In this document: piece after piece, positions 40,363-49,712 of the stretch | Position numbering within the stretch: the first letter of the stretch is position 1 | Layout of the letters: each line of letters opens with the position of its first letter | NCBI RefSeq assembly: GCF_012275375.1 | Contig: NZ_JAAZQJ010000006.1 | Span: 1 to 64,000, forward strand | From: Dyella sp. SG609 | GTDB lineage: Bacteria > Pseudomonadota > Gammaproteobacteria > Xanthomonadales > Rhodanobacteraceae | Direction of reading: 5' to 3' | Length of the DNA: 64,000 bases | Program-made: the position numbers and the translations under genes | The notes under the pieces: generated by a model | What the model saw: the letters and a program-made list of their open reading frames with translations, nothing else | Database searches by the model: none | Told to the model about the DNA's origin: nothing

Positions 40363-42003
40363 TCAGTAGCCTAACGCTTGGGTACTTACCTCTTCCGCGC
40401 CCAGCCATTGCCCTGTCTTGCGGTGAATGCTTAGCGCACGAGGGTGACCGCCATGCGGTATGAGGACCAGGTCTAGCGCAGAGTTGGCAGCCTCGCCGGG
40501 CTCGACACCCACGCGATACACCACGATGCGAGCAAAGGTATCGGCCACGAGTTGCCGTGCTTTCAGCCGTGCATCGTAATCCTGGCTCTTCACGCCGATC
40601 ACCAGTTCACGCCAAGCATCGGCGGTCGTCGGTGCCTTTCGAGACACAGCCGCCCATTCCGCGTCGGCCTCGGCCATCTCCTGCCGCAGGCGCTCCCCTT
40701 CATCCTCCAGTTCGCGGACCTTGCGAAGGATGATCGCCGGCGCTGCACCGTCATCCTGCATCAAAGCATCGGTCAAGCGCTTGAGTTGCGTCTCCATGTC
40801 GGCGACGCGTGCTTTGGCGGCGGTGAGCTTCTGACGAGCTGGCGGATCGACGGAGCCGCGATCCAATAGGGCATCCAGGTTGATCTGGTCCGAACAGAAC
40901 TCCAGCAGCGCCCGTTCGATCGGTGCGATGCTCGTGCTGCCACCCACCGAACAACGACGATAAGCCTGCCCGGAGCCGCAAGACAGGCGGCGATAGGTGT
41001 CATGGACCCGGCCGTCGTCGTCCTTTTTCCGGCTCATGAGGTTCTGGGCCACCATGGCCGACCCGCAATACCCGCACTGGGTGAGGCGTAGCCCAGTAAT
41101 GATGCCCGGCAGTTCGCCTTTACCCTTGCGCCGACCAGGCTGCCGGATCTGGCCTTGCAGTTCGTCGAAGGCTTCCGGACTCAGGATGGCTGGGTAGTAG
41201 TCGGACAGCGCGTACTCGACGCCATCGACCGACAGGGTCTTCGTACCTCGCAGGGCGGGTAGGCGAAACACCTTATACAGGTGCGTCGCCCGGGTCCCTT
41301 TGTCCGAGACGGAGAGTCCCGCAGCATTGAGACGATCGACAATGGCCACCGCCCCATGCCCGGCCCGGAACAAGTCGATGGCCATCCGGACAGCGTCGAC
41401 CCGTTCCGGGATGAGCTGCCAGCTACCCGACTGCCAGGTGAGCCATTGGGGATCCTGGCCATTGCGGATGCGACCGCGATAGGCGCCGGCCACCCACTGC
41501 TCGCACTGACGACGAATGGCCGCCTTGACCCGCTTGCTCTTGGTATCGCTTTCCTCATACGCCCGGATCATCACCAGCAGGCTGTAGACCAGCTCCATGG
41601 GGTTGGCTTTGAGTCCCTCCCGGTTGTATTCCCGGTCATCGCTGGCGGTCACCACCGTGATACCGGCATTGATGATCTGGGCGAGCTGTGCCTGGGCCTG
41701 GAGCGGTTCGGCACGGCTCAAGCGATCCAGGCCCTCCACGACCAGCACGGACCCGGCGCCAATGCGGCCCTCGTCCACGGCACGGAGGAAGGTGCCCAAG
41801 GCGCCTTGCTTTACATGACGCTGGTGGTAGGCGCTCAATCCTTCGTCGCGGAGGGAGAGCGAATCATCGAGCTGTAGCTGCTGGCGCTTGGCCCAGTTGG
41901 CCGCATACTCGGTCTGGCGATCGGCACTACCGCCGGTGGACTGTCGAGCGTCACTGAAGCGTAAATAGCTATAAACCTTGATGTTTGCGTCCACGTGAAG
42001 CAT
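40363..42003 (-). CDS. Large serine recombinase
   Basis: A 546-residue site-specific recombinase. Resolvase domain at about 9-160: the nucleophile region YSYLRFSDARQSTGGSADRQ with Ser, then VLVVEGLDRLSRAEPLQAQA. A recombinase domain follows (GAYRGRIRNGQDP...VDAVRMAIDLFRAGHG, near 170-280), then a zinc ribbon (QCGYCGSAM near 312, with a second Cys pair around SCGSGQAYRRC) and a coiled-coil segment (KLTAAKARVADMETQLKRLT). Enzymes of this type integrate and excise islands and phages at att sites. It is the last gene of the accessory region; core genes start 400 bp beyond, so it probably catalysed or could mobilise the insertion. ATG 42003, AAGGATCG upstream. Confidence 0.92.
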   Translation of the reverse strand: MLHVDANIKVYSYLRFSDARQSTGGSADRQTEYAANWAKRQQLQLDDSLSLRDEGLSAYHQRHVKQGALGTFLRAVDEGRIGAGSVLVVEGLDRLSRAEPLQAQAQLAQIINAGITVVTASDDREYNREGLKANPMELVYSLLVMIRAYEESDTKSKRVKAAIRRQCEQWVAGAYRGRIRNGQDPQWLTWQSGSWQLIPERVDAVRMAIDLFRAGHGAVAIVDRLNAAGLSVSDKGTRATHLYKVFRLPALRGTKTLSVDGVEYALSDYYPAILSPEAFDELQGQIRQPGRRKGKGELPGIITGLRLTQCGYCGSAMVAQNLMSRKKDDDGRVHDTYRRLSCGSGQAYRRCSVGGSTSIAPIERALLEFCSDQINLDALLDRGSVDPPARQKLTAAKARVADMETQLKRLTDALMQDDGAAPAIILRKVRELEDEGERLRQEMAEADAEWAAVSRKAPTTADAWRELVIGVKSQDYDARLKARQLVADTFARIVVYRVGVEPGEAANSALDLVLIPHGGHPRALSIHRKTGQWLGAEEVSTQALGY

Positions 42004-42043
42004 CGATCCTTGAGCAAGTTATGAAGTCTATATTGGATATCAT

Positions 42044-42400
42044 TTGGTTGCCCAAAGAAGAAGTAACCAAGAAGAAAGGGCACCCTGCTTGGCGCCCTCA
42101 GCAGCTGCGCTGCTGAGGGTCCGTGAGGGCTGGCCGGGCTTTTTGACAGGGCATCCATGCCCTGATCAAAAAGGCGAGGACTCCTGTCCTCGCCCCCCTG
42201 CGGGGGCCTTTTCGTCCAGCCCTCACCGCCGGCGCCAAGGGGACCCGGTAGATCAAGAGCAAAAGCGCGCAAGCGGAACGCCGCGGCTGCGCCGCGTGCT
42301 CTTCGCTGGATTTTCGCCTCGCCCGACATCCCCCTCTCCCCGCCGGGGAGAGGGTTGGGGTGAGGGGCGGGGCTTGCGGGAACGGTCGGGCAAGCCGCGT
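42044..42400. repeat. Composite intergenic repeat at the island/core junction
   Basis: It starts with a GCCCAAAGAAGAAGTAACCAA block, cousin of the GCCCAAAGAGAAAGTAACCAA blocks at about 54,453 and 55,130. Next are nested dyads between GTGAGGGCTGG (about 42122) and CCAGCCCTCAC (about 42218), including GGGCATCCATGCCC, GCGAGGACTCCTGTCCTCGC and CCCCCTGCGGGGG. It ends with the CCCTCTCCCC-GCCGGGGAGAGGG-TTGGGGTGAGGGG unit at about 42,331-42,367. Such units are dispersed between genes in this lineage. No gene lies here. Confidence 0.75.
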
Positions 42401-42402
42401 CC

Positions 42403-45400
42403 ATGCTGACCCCCACCATCATCGCCACCGCCGCCCTGATCTGGCTCGGCCTGCTCTTCGGCGTCGCGCTGCTCGGCGAACGCCGCCCCGCACTCTTCGA
42501 AAAACGCTGGTCCATCGTCTACGCCCTGTCGCTGGCGATCCACTGCACCTCATGGACCTTCTACGGCACCGTCACCCAGGCCAGCCGCTCCGGCTGGTGG
42601 CTGCCGCCGACCTTCGTCGGCGCCATCCTGATGTACCTGTTCGGCATCGCCGTGCTGCGGCGGCTGGTGCAGCTGGCGCGCGATTACAACGCCGGTTCGC
42701 TGGCCGACCTGATCGCGGTGCGCCTCGGCCGCCATTCCGGCCTTGCCGCGCTGGTGACCGTGGTAGTGCTGATCGGCATCGTTCCGTATATCGCCTTGCA
42801 GCTGAAAGCGGTGGCGATGAGTTTCGCCATGCTCGGCCGCGGCCAGGTGGCCGAGTCGCCGCCGTGGCAGGACAGCGCGCTCTACGTCGCGCTGCTGATG
42901 GCCTTGTTCGCCATGCTGTTCGGCACCCGCCGCGCCTCCACCATGGCGCACAACCGCGGACTGGTGCTGGCGATGGCGTTCGAATCGCTGTTCAAGCTGG
43001 CGGCGATGCTGGCGCTGGGCAGCTTGCTGTTCGCGCTGCCGCCGGCGGGTGTGGCGGCAGCCGCGCCGCCGCCGCACGACAGCGCGGGTTTTCCGGCCAT
43101 GATCCTGCTCGGCGCGCTGGCCATGTTCACCTTGCCGCATCAGTTCCATGCCGGCGTGGTGGAATGCCGTGACGGCGCGCACCTGCGCACCGCGCGCTGG
43201 CTGTTCCCGCTGTACATGCTGCTGATCGCGCTGCCGATCCTGCCGCTGGCGCGGCTGGGCGATGCCTGGCTGGCGCCCAGCGGCGTGCCGTCCGATCTCT
43301 ATGTGCTGGCCTTGCCGATGGCGCGCGGCCAGCACGGCCTTGCGCTGCTGGCTTTTCTCGGCGGCCTCAGCGCGGCGACCAGTATGGTGGTGGTGGCGAC
43401 GCTGGCGCTGAGCCTGATGGTGGTCAATCACCTGATCGCGCCGTTGCGCGTGCAGGCAGGCTGGGGGCGCGGCGAGCATGGCGATCTGCGCGGGCAGGTG
43501 ATCAACCAGCGCCGCGTGGCGATCCTGGCGGTGATCCTGCTGGCCTGGGCCTACAGCCGCGTGCTGGCGCGCAACGACGTGCTGGCGGATATCGGCGCGA
43601 TTTCGTTTTCGGCGCTGGCGGGATTGGCGCCGGCGCTGCTCGCCGCGGTGTACCGGCCGCAGCTGGGGCCGCGCGCGGTGGCGGCGGGCCTGGCCGCGGG
43701 CACGCTGGTGTGGTTCTACGTGCTGTTGCCGGCGATGTTTCCCGCGGCGGCGACGTGGTGGAGCGGCTGGCCGTACGGTCTGCATTGGCTGGCGCCGGAC
43801 GGCTTGCTGGGATTGGGCGAATGGAGCCGCCTCGGGCGTGCCGTGGCGGCGGGTCTGGCCGCCAACGTGGCGGTGATATTCGCGGTAGCCGGCTCGCGCT
43901 TCGGCCGCGCACGCAAGCCCGCGGCGGTGGGCAGCATCGGCGTCGCCGAACTGCACGCGCTGGCTTCGCGCTTCCTGCCGGCCGAGCGTGTGGCGCATCT
44001 GTTCGAAGACGCACCGTCGCACGGCAGCGCCAGCGCGGCGCGCGTGGCCGAGGTGGAGCACGAGCTGGCCGCGGTGATCGGCGCCGCCTCCGCGCGCCTG
44101 CTGCTGGAAGTGGTGCGGCAGCAGCGGCGCGACGAGCTGGACACCGTCGCCGCCATCGTCGGCGAGGCCGCGCAGGATCTGCGCTTCAACCAGCGCGTGC
44201 TGGAAGCGGCGCTGGAAAACATGAGCCAGGGCATCTGCGTGGTCGACGCGGAACTGCGCCTGGTGGCGTGGAACCGCCGCTATGCCAGCCTGTTCGGCTA
44301 TCCCGACGGACTGCTGCAGGTGGGGCGGCCGGTGGCGGACCTGACGCGCTACAACGTGGCGCGGGGCATGATCGGCGCGGGCGACGTCGAAGCGCGCGTG
44401 CAGCGGCGCCTGACCCATATGCGCGCCGGCACGCGGCATCTGTCCGAACGCAGTTTTCCCGATGGCACGGTGGTGGAGATCCGCGGCAATCCGATGCCGG
44501 GCGGCGGCTTCGTCGCCACCTTTACCGACGTCACCGCGTTCCGCCATGCCGAGGATGCGCTGCGCGGCGCGAACGAGACACTGGAGCTGCGCGTGGAAGA
44601 ACGCACGCGTGCATTGGCCGATGCCACCGCCGAGGCGCAGCGCGCGAACGCCGCGAAAAGCCGCTTCCTCGCCGCCGTCAGCCACGACCTGATGCAACCG
44701 CTGCATGCCGCGCAACTGTTCGCGCATGCGCTGGCCGAGCGCGGCGGCGAAGCGGCCACGGTGCGCCATCTGCAAGGTGCGCTCGCGGCGACGGAAGGCT
44801 TGCTGGCGGGCCTGCTGGACATCGCGCGCCTCGAAGGCGGCCGTCTGCGCGCGCAGCCGCGCGAGTTCGCGCTGAGCGAAGTGCTCGGGCCGCTGGCGGC
44901 GGAATTCCAGGCCATGGCGCTCGATCGCGGCATGCGGCTGGGCGTGGTGGACAGCGCGGCCTGGGTGCGCTCGGATCCGTTGCTGCTGCGCCGGGTGCTG
45001 CAGAATTTCCTGTCGAACGCGCTGCGCTATTCGGAACGCGGACGCGTGCTGCTCGGCCTGCGCCGGCACGGCGAATACCTGCGGCTGGAAGTGTGGGATA
45101 CGGGGCCGGGCATTGCGCCGGAAGAGCGCGAGCGCATTTTCCAGGCGTTTCACCGCTTGAACCACGCGGGCGGGCAGGGGCTGGGCCTGGGTTTGTCGAT
45201 CGCGCAGCGCATGGCCGCATTGCTCGAACATCCGCTGGGCCTGCGCTCGTGGCCGGGGCGCGGCAGCGTGTTCCATCTCGACGTGCCGCGTGCGCAGCCG
45301 GTGTCCGCGCCGGCGGCTGCGGCGGACATCGCGCAAGGCGTGGCGGCCGGCCGCGCCGTGGTGCTGGACAACGAACCCGCCGCGCGCACCGCGCTGGCCA

Positions 45401-45705
45401 CGCTGCTGCAGGGCTGGGGCTGGCAGGTGCACGTCGCCGCGCAGCCGCGCCAGGCGATGGATGCGCCATGGCCGCCGGATCTGTTCGTGCTCGACTATCA
45501 CCTCGACCACGGCGTCACCGGGCTGGACGTGCTGCGCGCATTGCGCCGCGAACGTCCCGCCGTGCCGGCTGTGATCCTCACCGCCGATCGCGACGGCGAA
45601 CTGCGCCAGCGCATTCTCGACGCCGGCGCGATGGTGCTCTACAAGCCGCTCAAGCCGCTGGCCATGCAGCAGGTGCTGCAGCGGCTCGCCACGGCGATGG
45701 TCTGA
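42403..45705 (+). CDS. Hybrid sensor histidine kinase with SSS-transporter-like domain
   Basis: A 1100-residue inner-membrane protein. Residues 1-500 form 12-13 helices resembling sodium/solute symporters (CTSWTFYGTVTQASRSGWWL is a signature of this CbrA-like group). A PAS domain lies near 595-715 (NMSQGICVVDAELRLVAWNR), HisKA near 760 (FLAAVSHDLMQPLHAAQLFA, His present), HATPase near 855-965 (NFLSNALRYSERG with the N-box Asn; WDTGPGIAPEERERIF; GLGLGLSIAQRMA), and a receiver near 985-1100 (DLFVLDYHLDHGVTGLDVL, phospho-Asp; LYKPLKP Lys). All catalytic positions are intact. CbrA-type sensors coordinate carbon/nitrogen use. The convergent LuxR-type regulator at 45706 ends at the next base and is the probable output partner. 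Paralogous logic at 53.7-57.9 kb. Confidence 0.93.
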   Translation: MLTPTIIATAALIWLGLLFGVALLGERRPALFEKRWSIVYALSLAIHCTSWTFYGTVTQASRSGWWLPPTFVGAILMYLFGIAVLRRLVQLARDYNAGSLADLIAVRLGRHSGLAALVTVVVLIGIVPYIALQLKAVAMSFAMLGRGQVAESPPWQDSALYVALLMALFAMLFGTRRASTMAHNRGLVLAMAFESLFKLAAMLALGSLLFALPPAGVAAAAPPPHDSAGFPAMILLGALAMFTLPHQFHAGVVECRDGAHLRTARWLFPLYMLLIALPILPLARLGDAWLAPSGVPSDLYVLALPMARGQHGLALLAFLGGLSAATSMVVVATLALSLMVVNHLIAPLRVQAGWGRGEHGDLRGQVINQRRVAILAVILLAWAYSRVLARNDVLADIGAISFSALAGLAPALLAAVYRPQLGPRAVAAGLAAGTLVWFYVLLPAMFPAAATWWSGWPYGLHWLAPDGLLGLGEWSRLGRAVAAGLAANVAVIFAVAGSRFGRARKPAAVGSIGVAELHALASRFLPAERVAHLFEDAPSHGSASAARVAEVEHELAAVIGAASARLLLEVVRQQRRDELDTVAAIVGEAAQDLRFNQRVLEAALENMSQGICVVDAELRLVAWNRRYASLFGYPDGLLQVGRPVADLTRYNVARGMIGAGDVEARVQRRLTHMRAGTRHLSERSFPDGTVVEIRGNPMPGGGFVATFTDVTAFRHAEDALRGANETLELRVEERTRALADATAEAQRANAAKSRFLAAVSHDLMQPLHAAQLFAHALAERGGEAATVRHLQGALAATEGLLAGLLDIARLEGGRLRAQPREFALSEVLGPLAAEFQAMALDRGMRLGVVDSAAWVRSDPLLLRRVLQNFLSNALRYSERGRVLLGLRRHGEYLRLEVWDTGPGIAPEERERIFQAFHRLNHAGGQGLGLGLSIAQRMAALLEHPLGLRSWPGRGSVFHLDVPRAQPVSAPAAAADIAQGVAAGRAVVLDNEPAARTALATLLQGWGWQVHVAAQPRQAMDAPWPPDLFVLDYHLDHGVTGLDVLRALRRERPAVPAVILTADRDGELRQRILDAGAMVLYKPLKPLAMQQVLQRLATAMV

Positions 45706-46359
45706 TCACAGCGCCGGTTCGCTCAGCGCCAAGGAATTCAGCAGCACGCTGGCCTGGGTGCGGTTGCGCACGCCGAGCTTTTCGAAGATGGCGGTGACGT
45801 GCGCCTTCACCGTGCGCTCCTGGATCGACAGGCGGTCGGCGATCTGCTTGTTGAGCAGGCCTTCGCCGAGCAGGGTGAGCACGCGGTATTGCTGTTCGGT
45901 GAGCCGCGCCAGGCGCGCGGCCAGATCCGCATCGGCCGGATCGGCCGGCAGCGCCGCCACCGCCTGCGCCAGCGCCGGCGGCAGCCAGGTGCCGCAGGCG
46001 AGCACGGTGCGCACGGCGTCGCCGATATCGGCGGGCGAGGCGCTCTTGGCGATGAAACCCGCGGCGCCGTGGTCGAGCACGCGGCGCACGGTGCGCGCCT
46101 CGTCGTGCGCGGACACCACCAGCACGGCCACGCCCGGATGCTGCCCGCGCAGCGCGGCCAGGCCCGAGAGTCCCTGGCTGCCGGGCATGTTGAGATCGAG
46201 CAGCACCAGGTCGGTGTCCGGTTCGGCCGCCAGCGCGGCGAGCGCGCCGGGCAGGTCGGTGGCTTCGTGGATGCGGCAGTCGGCGACGCTTTCGGTGACG
46301 GCCTGGCGCAGGGCCGTGCGGAACAGCGGGTGGTCGTCGGCGATCAGGAGGGTGGGCAT
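45706..46359 (-). CDS. LuxR/FixJ-type response regulator
   Basis: A 217-residue protein: receiver at 1-125 (LLIADDHPLFRTALRQAV; phospho-Asp in LVLLDLNMPGSQG; FIAKSASPADIGDAV with the Lys) and a LuxR helix-turn-helix at about 150-210 (TEQQYRVLTLLGEGLLNKQI, ERTVKAHVTAIFEKLGVRNR). The start ATG 46359 puts MPTLLIADDHP at the N-terminus. The longer frame from 46461 reads through a dispersed repeat. It ends one base after the hybrid kinase on the opposite strand. The closest relative in the window is the regulator at 53712. Confidence 0.93.
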   Translation of the reverse strand: MPTLLIADDHPLFRTALRQAVTESVADCRIHEATDLPGALAALAAEPDTDLVLLDLNMPGSQGLSGLAALRGQHPGVAVLVVSAHDEARTVRRVLDHGAAGFIAKSASPADIGDAVRTVLACGTWLPPALAQAVAALPADPADADLAARLARLTEQQYRVLTLLGEGLLNKQIADRLSIQERTVKAHVTAIFEKLGVRNRTQASVLLNSLALSEPAL

Positions 46360-46384
46360 GACTTGTGACGTTAGCTTGCGCAGG

Positions 46385-46545
46385 GCGCGGCGCAAAGCCC
46401 CTCTCCCCTTGGGAGAGGGGTTGGGGTGAGGGTACGGGCGGAGCGCAAGAGTGAGGTGCATCGCTCCGGCCGGACCCTCATCCGGCTGCCGCCACCTTCT
46501 CTCCCACGGGGACTACCTTCGGGTCGCCGGAGGGAGAAGGATTCC
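46385..46545. repeat. Dispersed GAGAGGG intergenic repeat pair
   Basis: AAGCCCCTCTCCCCTTGGGAGAGGGGTTGGGGTGAGGG at about 46,396-46,434 and, after about 50 bp, the companion CCCTCATCCGGCTGCCGCCACCTTCTCTCCC. The same pair of half-units occurs at 54.67-54.92 kb and 61.89-62.05 kb. Each half folds into a hairpin; the pair forms a larger stem. Likely a REP-like element; in part it can act as a terminator. Confidence 0.75.
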
Positions 46546-46619
46546 AACTTTGGAACTGAGGAAACCCCGCTGTACCTTCGTACGATAGCGCGCCAACCGC
46601 CGGTTGCTATGGTGGCGCG

Positions 46620-48455
46620 ATGACCATCCTCCATCGTTCCTGGCTGTTGCTGGTGCCGCTGCTCGCCGCTTGCGCGGCGCAGCCGCCTTCCTCTCATCGA
46701 TCGGGACAGGGTTTCATGCAGTCACCGCAGTTCATCGAAGGCGAGGTCCGCGTCACCGAGCACCGCAACGGCGACGACCTGCTGAGCGCGGGGCTGGCCC
46801 TGGCCGGCCTGGCGGGCCTGCCCGCGCCGTATGCCGATGCCTTGCATCCCACGCCGCAGGAACTGCGCCGGCGGGCGATCCAGAACAGCTGGAAGGGCAT
46901 CGCCGATCTCGGCCCGCTCGGCGGCTATGGGCGTGTCTACGGCGCCGTACCCGGAGTGCCGGGCCGCGAGTACCAGGCCTTCGCGCGCATTCCCGGCGCG
47001 CATGCGCCGCATCGCGTGCTGCTGCAGGTACCGGATGCTTTCGATACGCACAAGCGCTGCCTGGTGGTCACGGCCTCGTCCGGCTCGCGCGGCATCTATG
47101 GCGCGATCGCGCTGGCGGGGGCGTGGGGTCTGCCGCGTGGCTGCGCGGTGGCTTACACCGACAAGGGCACGGGCGCGGGCTATTTCGATTACGCCGACGA
47201 CACCGGCGTGCAGCTCGACGGCACGCGCGCGCAGCGCGGTGCGGCGCCGCTGGAATTCGAGCCGGCGAAGGCGTCCGCCGATGCTGGCGTCGCCATCAAG
47301 CATCTGCACTCCGGCGACAACCCGGAAGCCGATTGGGGCCGCCACGTGCTGCAGGCCGCGCGCTTCGGCCTGGCCATGCTCGATCGCGCCTATCCGGACC
47401 AGGCGCCGTTCACGCCGCAGAACACGCGCATCATCGCCACCGGCCTTTCCAACGGCGGCGGCGCGGTATTGCAGGCCGCCGGTCTCGACAGGGAAGGCGT
47501 GCTGGCCGGCGTGGTGGCGCTGGAACCGAACGTGCACGTCGAAGGCTATGGCCGCGCGCTCTACGACTACGCCACCGACGCCGCGCTGTGGCTGCCCTGC
47601 GCGCTGAGCGACGCACGCTTCGGCAACACGCCGCTGGCGCGCGGCAAGGACGGCAAGCCGCCGGCCGCCTGGCTCGCCCGCTGCGCCAGCCTGCGCGAGC
47701 AGGGCCTGGTGAGCGGCGCCACGGCGCAGGCGCAGGCCGCGCAGGCTTATGAGCATCTGCGCGCGGGCGGCTGGACGGATGCCGCGCTGAACGTCGCGGC
47801 GAGCACGCAGGCGTTCGATCTGTGGCGCGCGATCGCGGCGGGTTATGCGTCGTCGTATCTGCGCCGCGGCGCGGCGGACGTGCCCTGCGGTTTCCATTAC
47901 GCCACCACGGCGGAAGCGACGCCGGCCGTGCGTGCCTCGTGGTGGGCCGATGGCGCCGGCATTCCGCCGGGCAATGGCATCGCACTGCTCGGCGGCACCG
48001 ATGCGTCCGCGGATCCCGCATTGCCCGGCATCCGCTGCCTGCGCGCGCTGTGGGACGGCAACGGCGCCGATGTTGCCGCTCTGCACGCCAGCGTCGCCGC
48101 CGCCTCGGCGCGGCTGCCGCGTCCCGGGCTGCCGCTGTGGGTGCTGCACGGCGCCGAGGACGGCCTGCTGCCCACTGCCTTTACCTCCGAGCCCTATGTG
48201 GACTGGCTGCGCGTGCACGGCCTGCATCCGCTGTACTGGAAGGTGCCGTACGCGCAGCACTTCGACGCCTTCCTGCCGCTGCCGGGCTTCGGCGACCGCC
48301 ACGTGCCGCTGCTGCCGTATGGCTACCTGGCGCTGGACCGGCTGTGGAGCCACCTGTACGAGGACGCGCCGTGGCCGCTGCAGGCGCCGGCCCCGCCGGC
48401 GGCCCGGCCGCGCGGCGCCGCGGCGCTGGAGCGGGCGGCGCTGGGCCTGCCCTGA
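46620..48455 (+). CDS. D-(-)-3-hydroxybutyrate oligomer hydrolase
   Basis: A 611-residue exported hydrolase. N-terminal LLLVPLLAACAAQPP is a lipoprotein signal with the lipobox Cys near residue 19. The enzyme body carries KCLVVTASSGSRGIYGAIALA, SADAGVAIKHLHSGDNPEADWG, the nucleophile-like GLSNGGGAVLQAAG and C-terminal LPLWVLHGAEDGLLPTAF with acid/His residues. Family members cleave 3-hydroxybutyrate oligomers released from polyhydroxybutyrate. A sensor for carbon sources stands next door, but no PHB synthase is in the window. Start 46620 is supported by the signal peptide; no strong ribosome binding site. Confidence 0.88.
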   Translation: MTILHRSWLLLVPLLAACAAQPPSSHRSGQGFMQSPQFIEGEVRVTEHRNGDDLLSAGLALAGLAGLPAPYADALHPTPQELRRRAIQNSWKGIADLGPLGGYGRVYGAVPGVPGREYQAFARIPGAHAPHRVLLQVPDAFDTHKRCLVVTASSGSRGIYGAIALAGAWGLPRGCAVAYTDKGTGAGYFDYADDTGVQLDGTRAQRGAAPLEFEPAKASADAGVAIKHLHSGDNPEADWGRHVLQAARFGLAMLDRAYPDQAPFTPQNTRIIATGLSNGGGAVLQAAGLDREGVLAGVVALEPNVHVEGYGRALYDYATDAALWLPCALSDARFGNTPLARGKDGKPPAAWLARCASLREQGLVSGATAQAQAAQAYEHLRAGGWTDAALNVAASTQAFDLWRAIAAGYASSYLRRGAADVPCGFHYATTAEATPAVRASWWADGAGIPPGNGIALLGGTDASADPALPGIRCLRALWDGNGADVAALHASVAAASARLPRPGLPLWVLHGAEDGLLPTAFTSEPYVDWLRVHGLHPLYWKVPYAQHFDAFLPLPGFGDRHVPLLPYGYLALDRLWSHLYEDAPWPLQAPAPPAARPRGAAALERAALGLP

Positions 48456-48527
48456 GCCGGCCCTCGCCGAGCCAGCGGCGGCCGGCTGGGGTATCCTTGC
48501 CGACCTCCGCCAGTCCAAGGAATACCG

Positions 48528-49037
48528 ATGACCATCAACGTGACCCTCACCACCAATCGCGGCCCCATCCACCTGCGCCTGCACGACGACAAGACGCCGG
48601 TGACCGTGGCCAGCTTCGTCAACCTGGTGCGCCGCGGTTACTACGATGGCCTGAGTTTCCACCGCGTCATCAACGACTTCATGATCCAGGGCGGCTGCCC
48701 CGAGGGCAGCGGCCGCGGCGGCCCGGGCTACAAGTTCGAGGACGAGTTCAATCCGGCCCTGCGCCATGACAAGCCGGGCGTGCTGTCGATGGCCAATGCC
48801 GGTCCGCGCACCAATGGCAGCCAGTTCTTCATCACCCATGGCGCCACGCCGTGGCTGGACGGCAAGCACAGCGTGTTCGGCGAAATCGTCAGCGCCGAAG
48901 ACCAGAAGGTGGTCGACGCCATCCGCCAGGACGACGTGATCGAGAAGGCCACCGTCGAAGGCGACGTGGACGCGCTGCTGGCCGCCCAGGCCGACCGCGT
49001 CAAGGAATGGAACGCGATCCTCGACCAGCGCGGCTGA
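48528..49037 (+). CDS. ppiB: Peptidyl-prolyl cis-trans isomerase (cyclophilin, PpiB type)
   Basis: A 169-residue cytoplasmic cyclophilin. Conserved active-site stretches are [20 protein letters not shown] (Arg and Gln present), [33 protein letters not shown] and [12 protein letters not shown] (the usual Trp position is His, as in many bacterial forms). It speeds prolyl isomerisation during folding. There is no signal peptide. AAGGAAT lies eight bases before ATG 48528. A strong hairpin follows at 49059-49094. Confidence 0.95.
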   Translation: MTINVTLTTNRGPIHLRLHDDKTPVTVASFVNLVRRGYYDGLSFHRVINDFMIQGGCPEGSGRGGPGYKFEDEFNPALRHDKPGVLSMANAGPRTNGSQFFITHGATPWLDGKHSVFGEIVSAEDQKVVDAIRQDDVIEKATVEGDVDALLAAQADRVKEWNAILDQRG

Positions 49038-49058
49038 GCCTCGCTTTCCTGCGAACAC

Positions 49059-49094
49059 ACGAAGGCCGCAGTCGGCGACGACTGCGGCCTTCGT
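49059..49094. terminator. Hairpin terminator after ppiB
   Basis: Sixteen-bp perfect stem ACGAAGGCCGCAGTCG with a GCGA loop, 22 bp after the stop. There is no T-run, so termination may be partly Rho-aided or bidirectional. Confidence 0.65.
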
Positions 49095-49201
49095 CCGTTA
49101 ACGGTGCCGTCACATGCGGCTAGCCGATGCCTACGTAGAATCGGCGGACGCGCCAGACGTGCGCTACCGGGGTAGGTCCTTCAATCTTAGGGAGAGCAAA
49201 C

Positions 49202-49651
49202 ATGGCATCACTCAATGATCTGCTTGGCGGCCTGGGTAGTCTGCTGGGGCAGGGCGGCCAGGAGGGGCAGGGCGGCTCGCTGATTTCGGTGGCCGGCCAG
49301 CTGATCGACAAGGCCGGCGGCCTGCAGGGGCTGCTGAACATCCTGCAGCAGCATGGCCTGGGCGAAGCGGCGCAGTCGTGGGTCGGCACCGGCGCCAACC
49401 AGCCGGTATCGGGCGACCAGCTCGGCCAGGCGCTGCAGAACGGCGGCCTGGGCTCGATCGTGCAGGAGGCGGCCGGCAAGCTCGGCGTCAATCCGGGCGA
49501 CCTGCTGGGCCAGCTGTCGCAGGTGCTGCCGCATGCGGTGGATCACCTCACCCCCGACGGCCAGGTGCCGCAGGGCGGCAGCGGCATCGACCTGGGTTCG
49601 CTGGCCTCGCTGGCCGGCTCGCTGTTCGGCGGCAACAAGGCCCAGGCTTAA
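49202..49651 (+). CDS. YidB-like (DUF937) protein
   Basis: A 149-residue Gly/Leu/Gln-rich protein: SLNDLLGGLGSLLGQGGQEG, a helix LQGLLNILQQHGLGEAAQSW and GDLLGQLSQVLPHAVDHLTP are the DUF937/YidB landmarks. The family is cytosolic or surface-associated and poorly characterised. No signal peptide. TAGGGAGAGC lies eight bases before ATG 49202. A bidirectional terminator separates it from the next gene. Confidence 0.9.
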   Translation: MASLNDLLGGLGSLLGQGGQEGQGGSLISVAGQLIDKAGGLQGLLNILQQHGLGEAAQSWVGTGANQPVSGDQLGQALQNGGLGSIVQEAAGKLGVNPGDLLGQLSQVLPHAVDHLTPDGQVPQGGSGIDLGSLASLAGSLFGGNKAQA

Positions 49652-49666
49652 ATCAAGGCCGGATAC

Positions 49667-49706
49667 GAAAAAGCCGCCGGCGGGGCGACCCGCCGGCGGC
49701 TTTTTT
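49667..49706. terminator. Bidirectional rho-independent terminator
   Basis: Stem AGCCGCCGGCGGG / CCCGCCGGCGGCT (13 bp) with a GCGA loop, AAAAA before and TTTTTTT after. It serves the YidB-like gene (+) and the GlsB-like gene (-). Confidence 0.93.
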
Positions 49707-49712
49707 TCATGC

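Noticed and set aside
42550-45510. A 986-codon reverse ORF opposite the hybrid sensor kinase
   Set aside because: His/Arg/Gln-rich antisense shadow of a high-GC gene whose sense product has intact catalytic motifs throughout.
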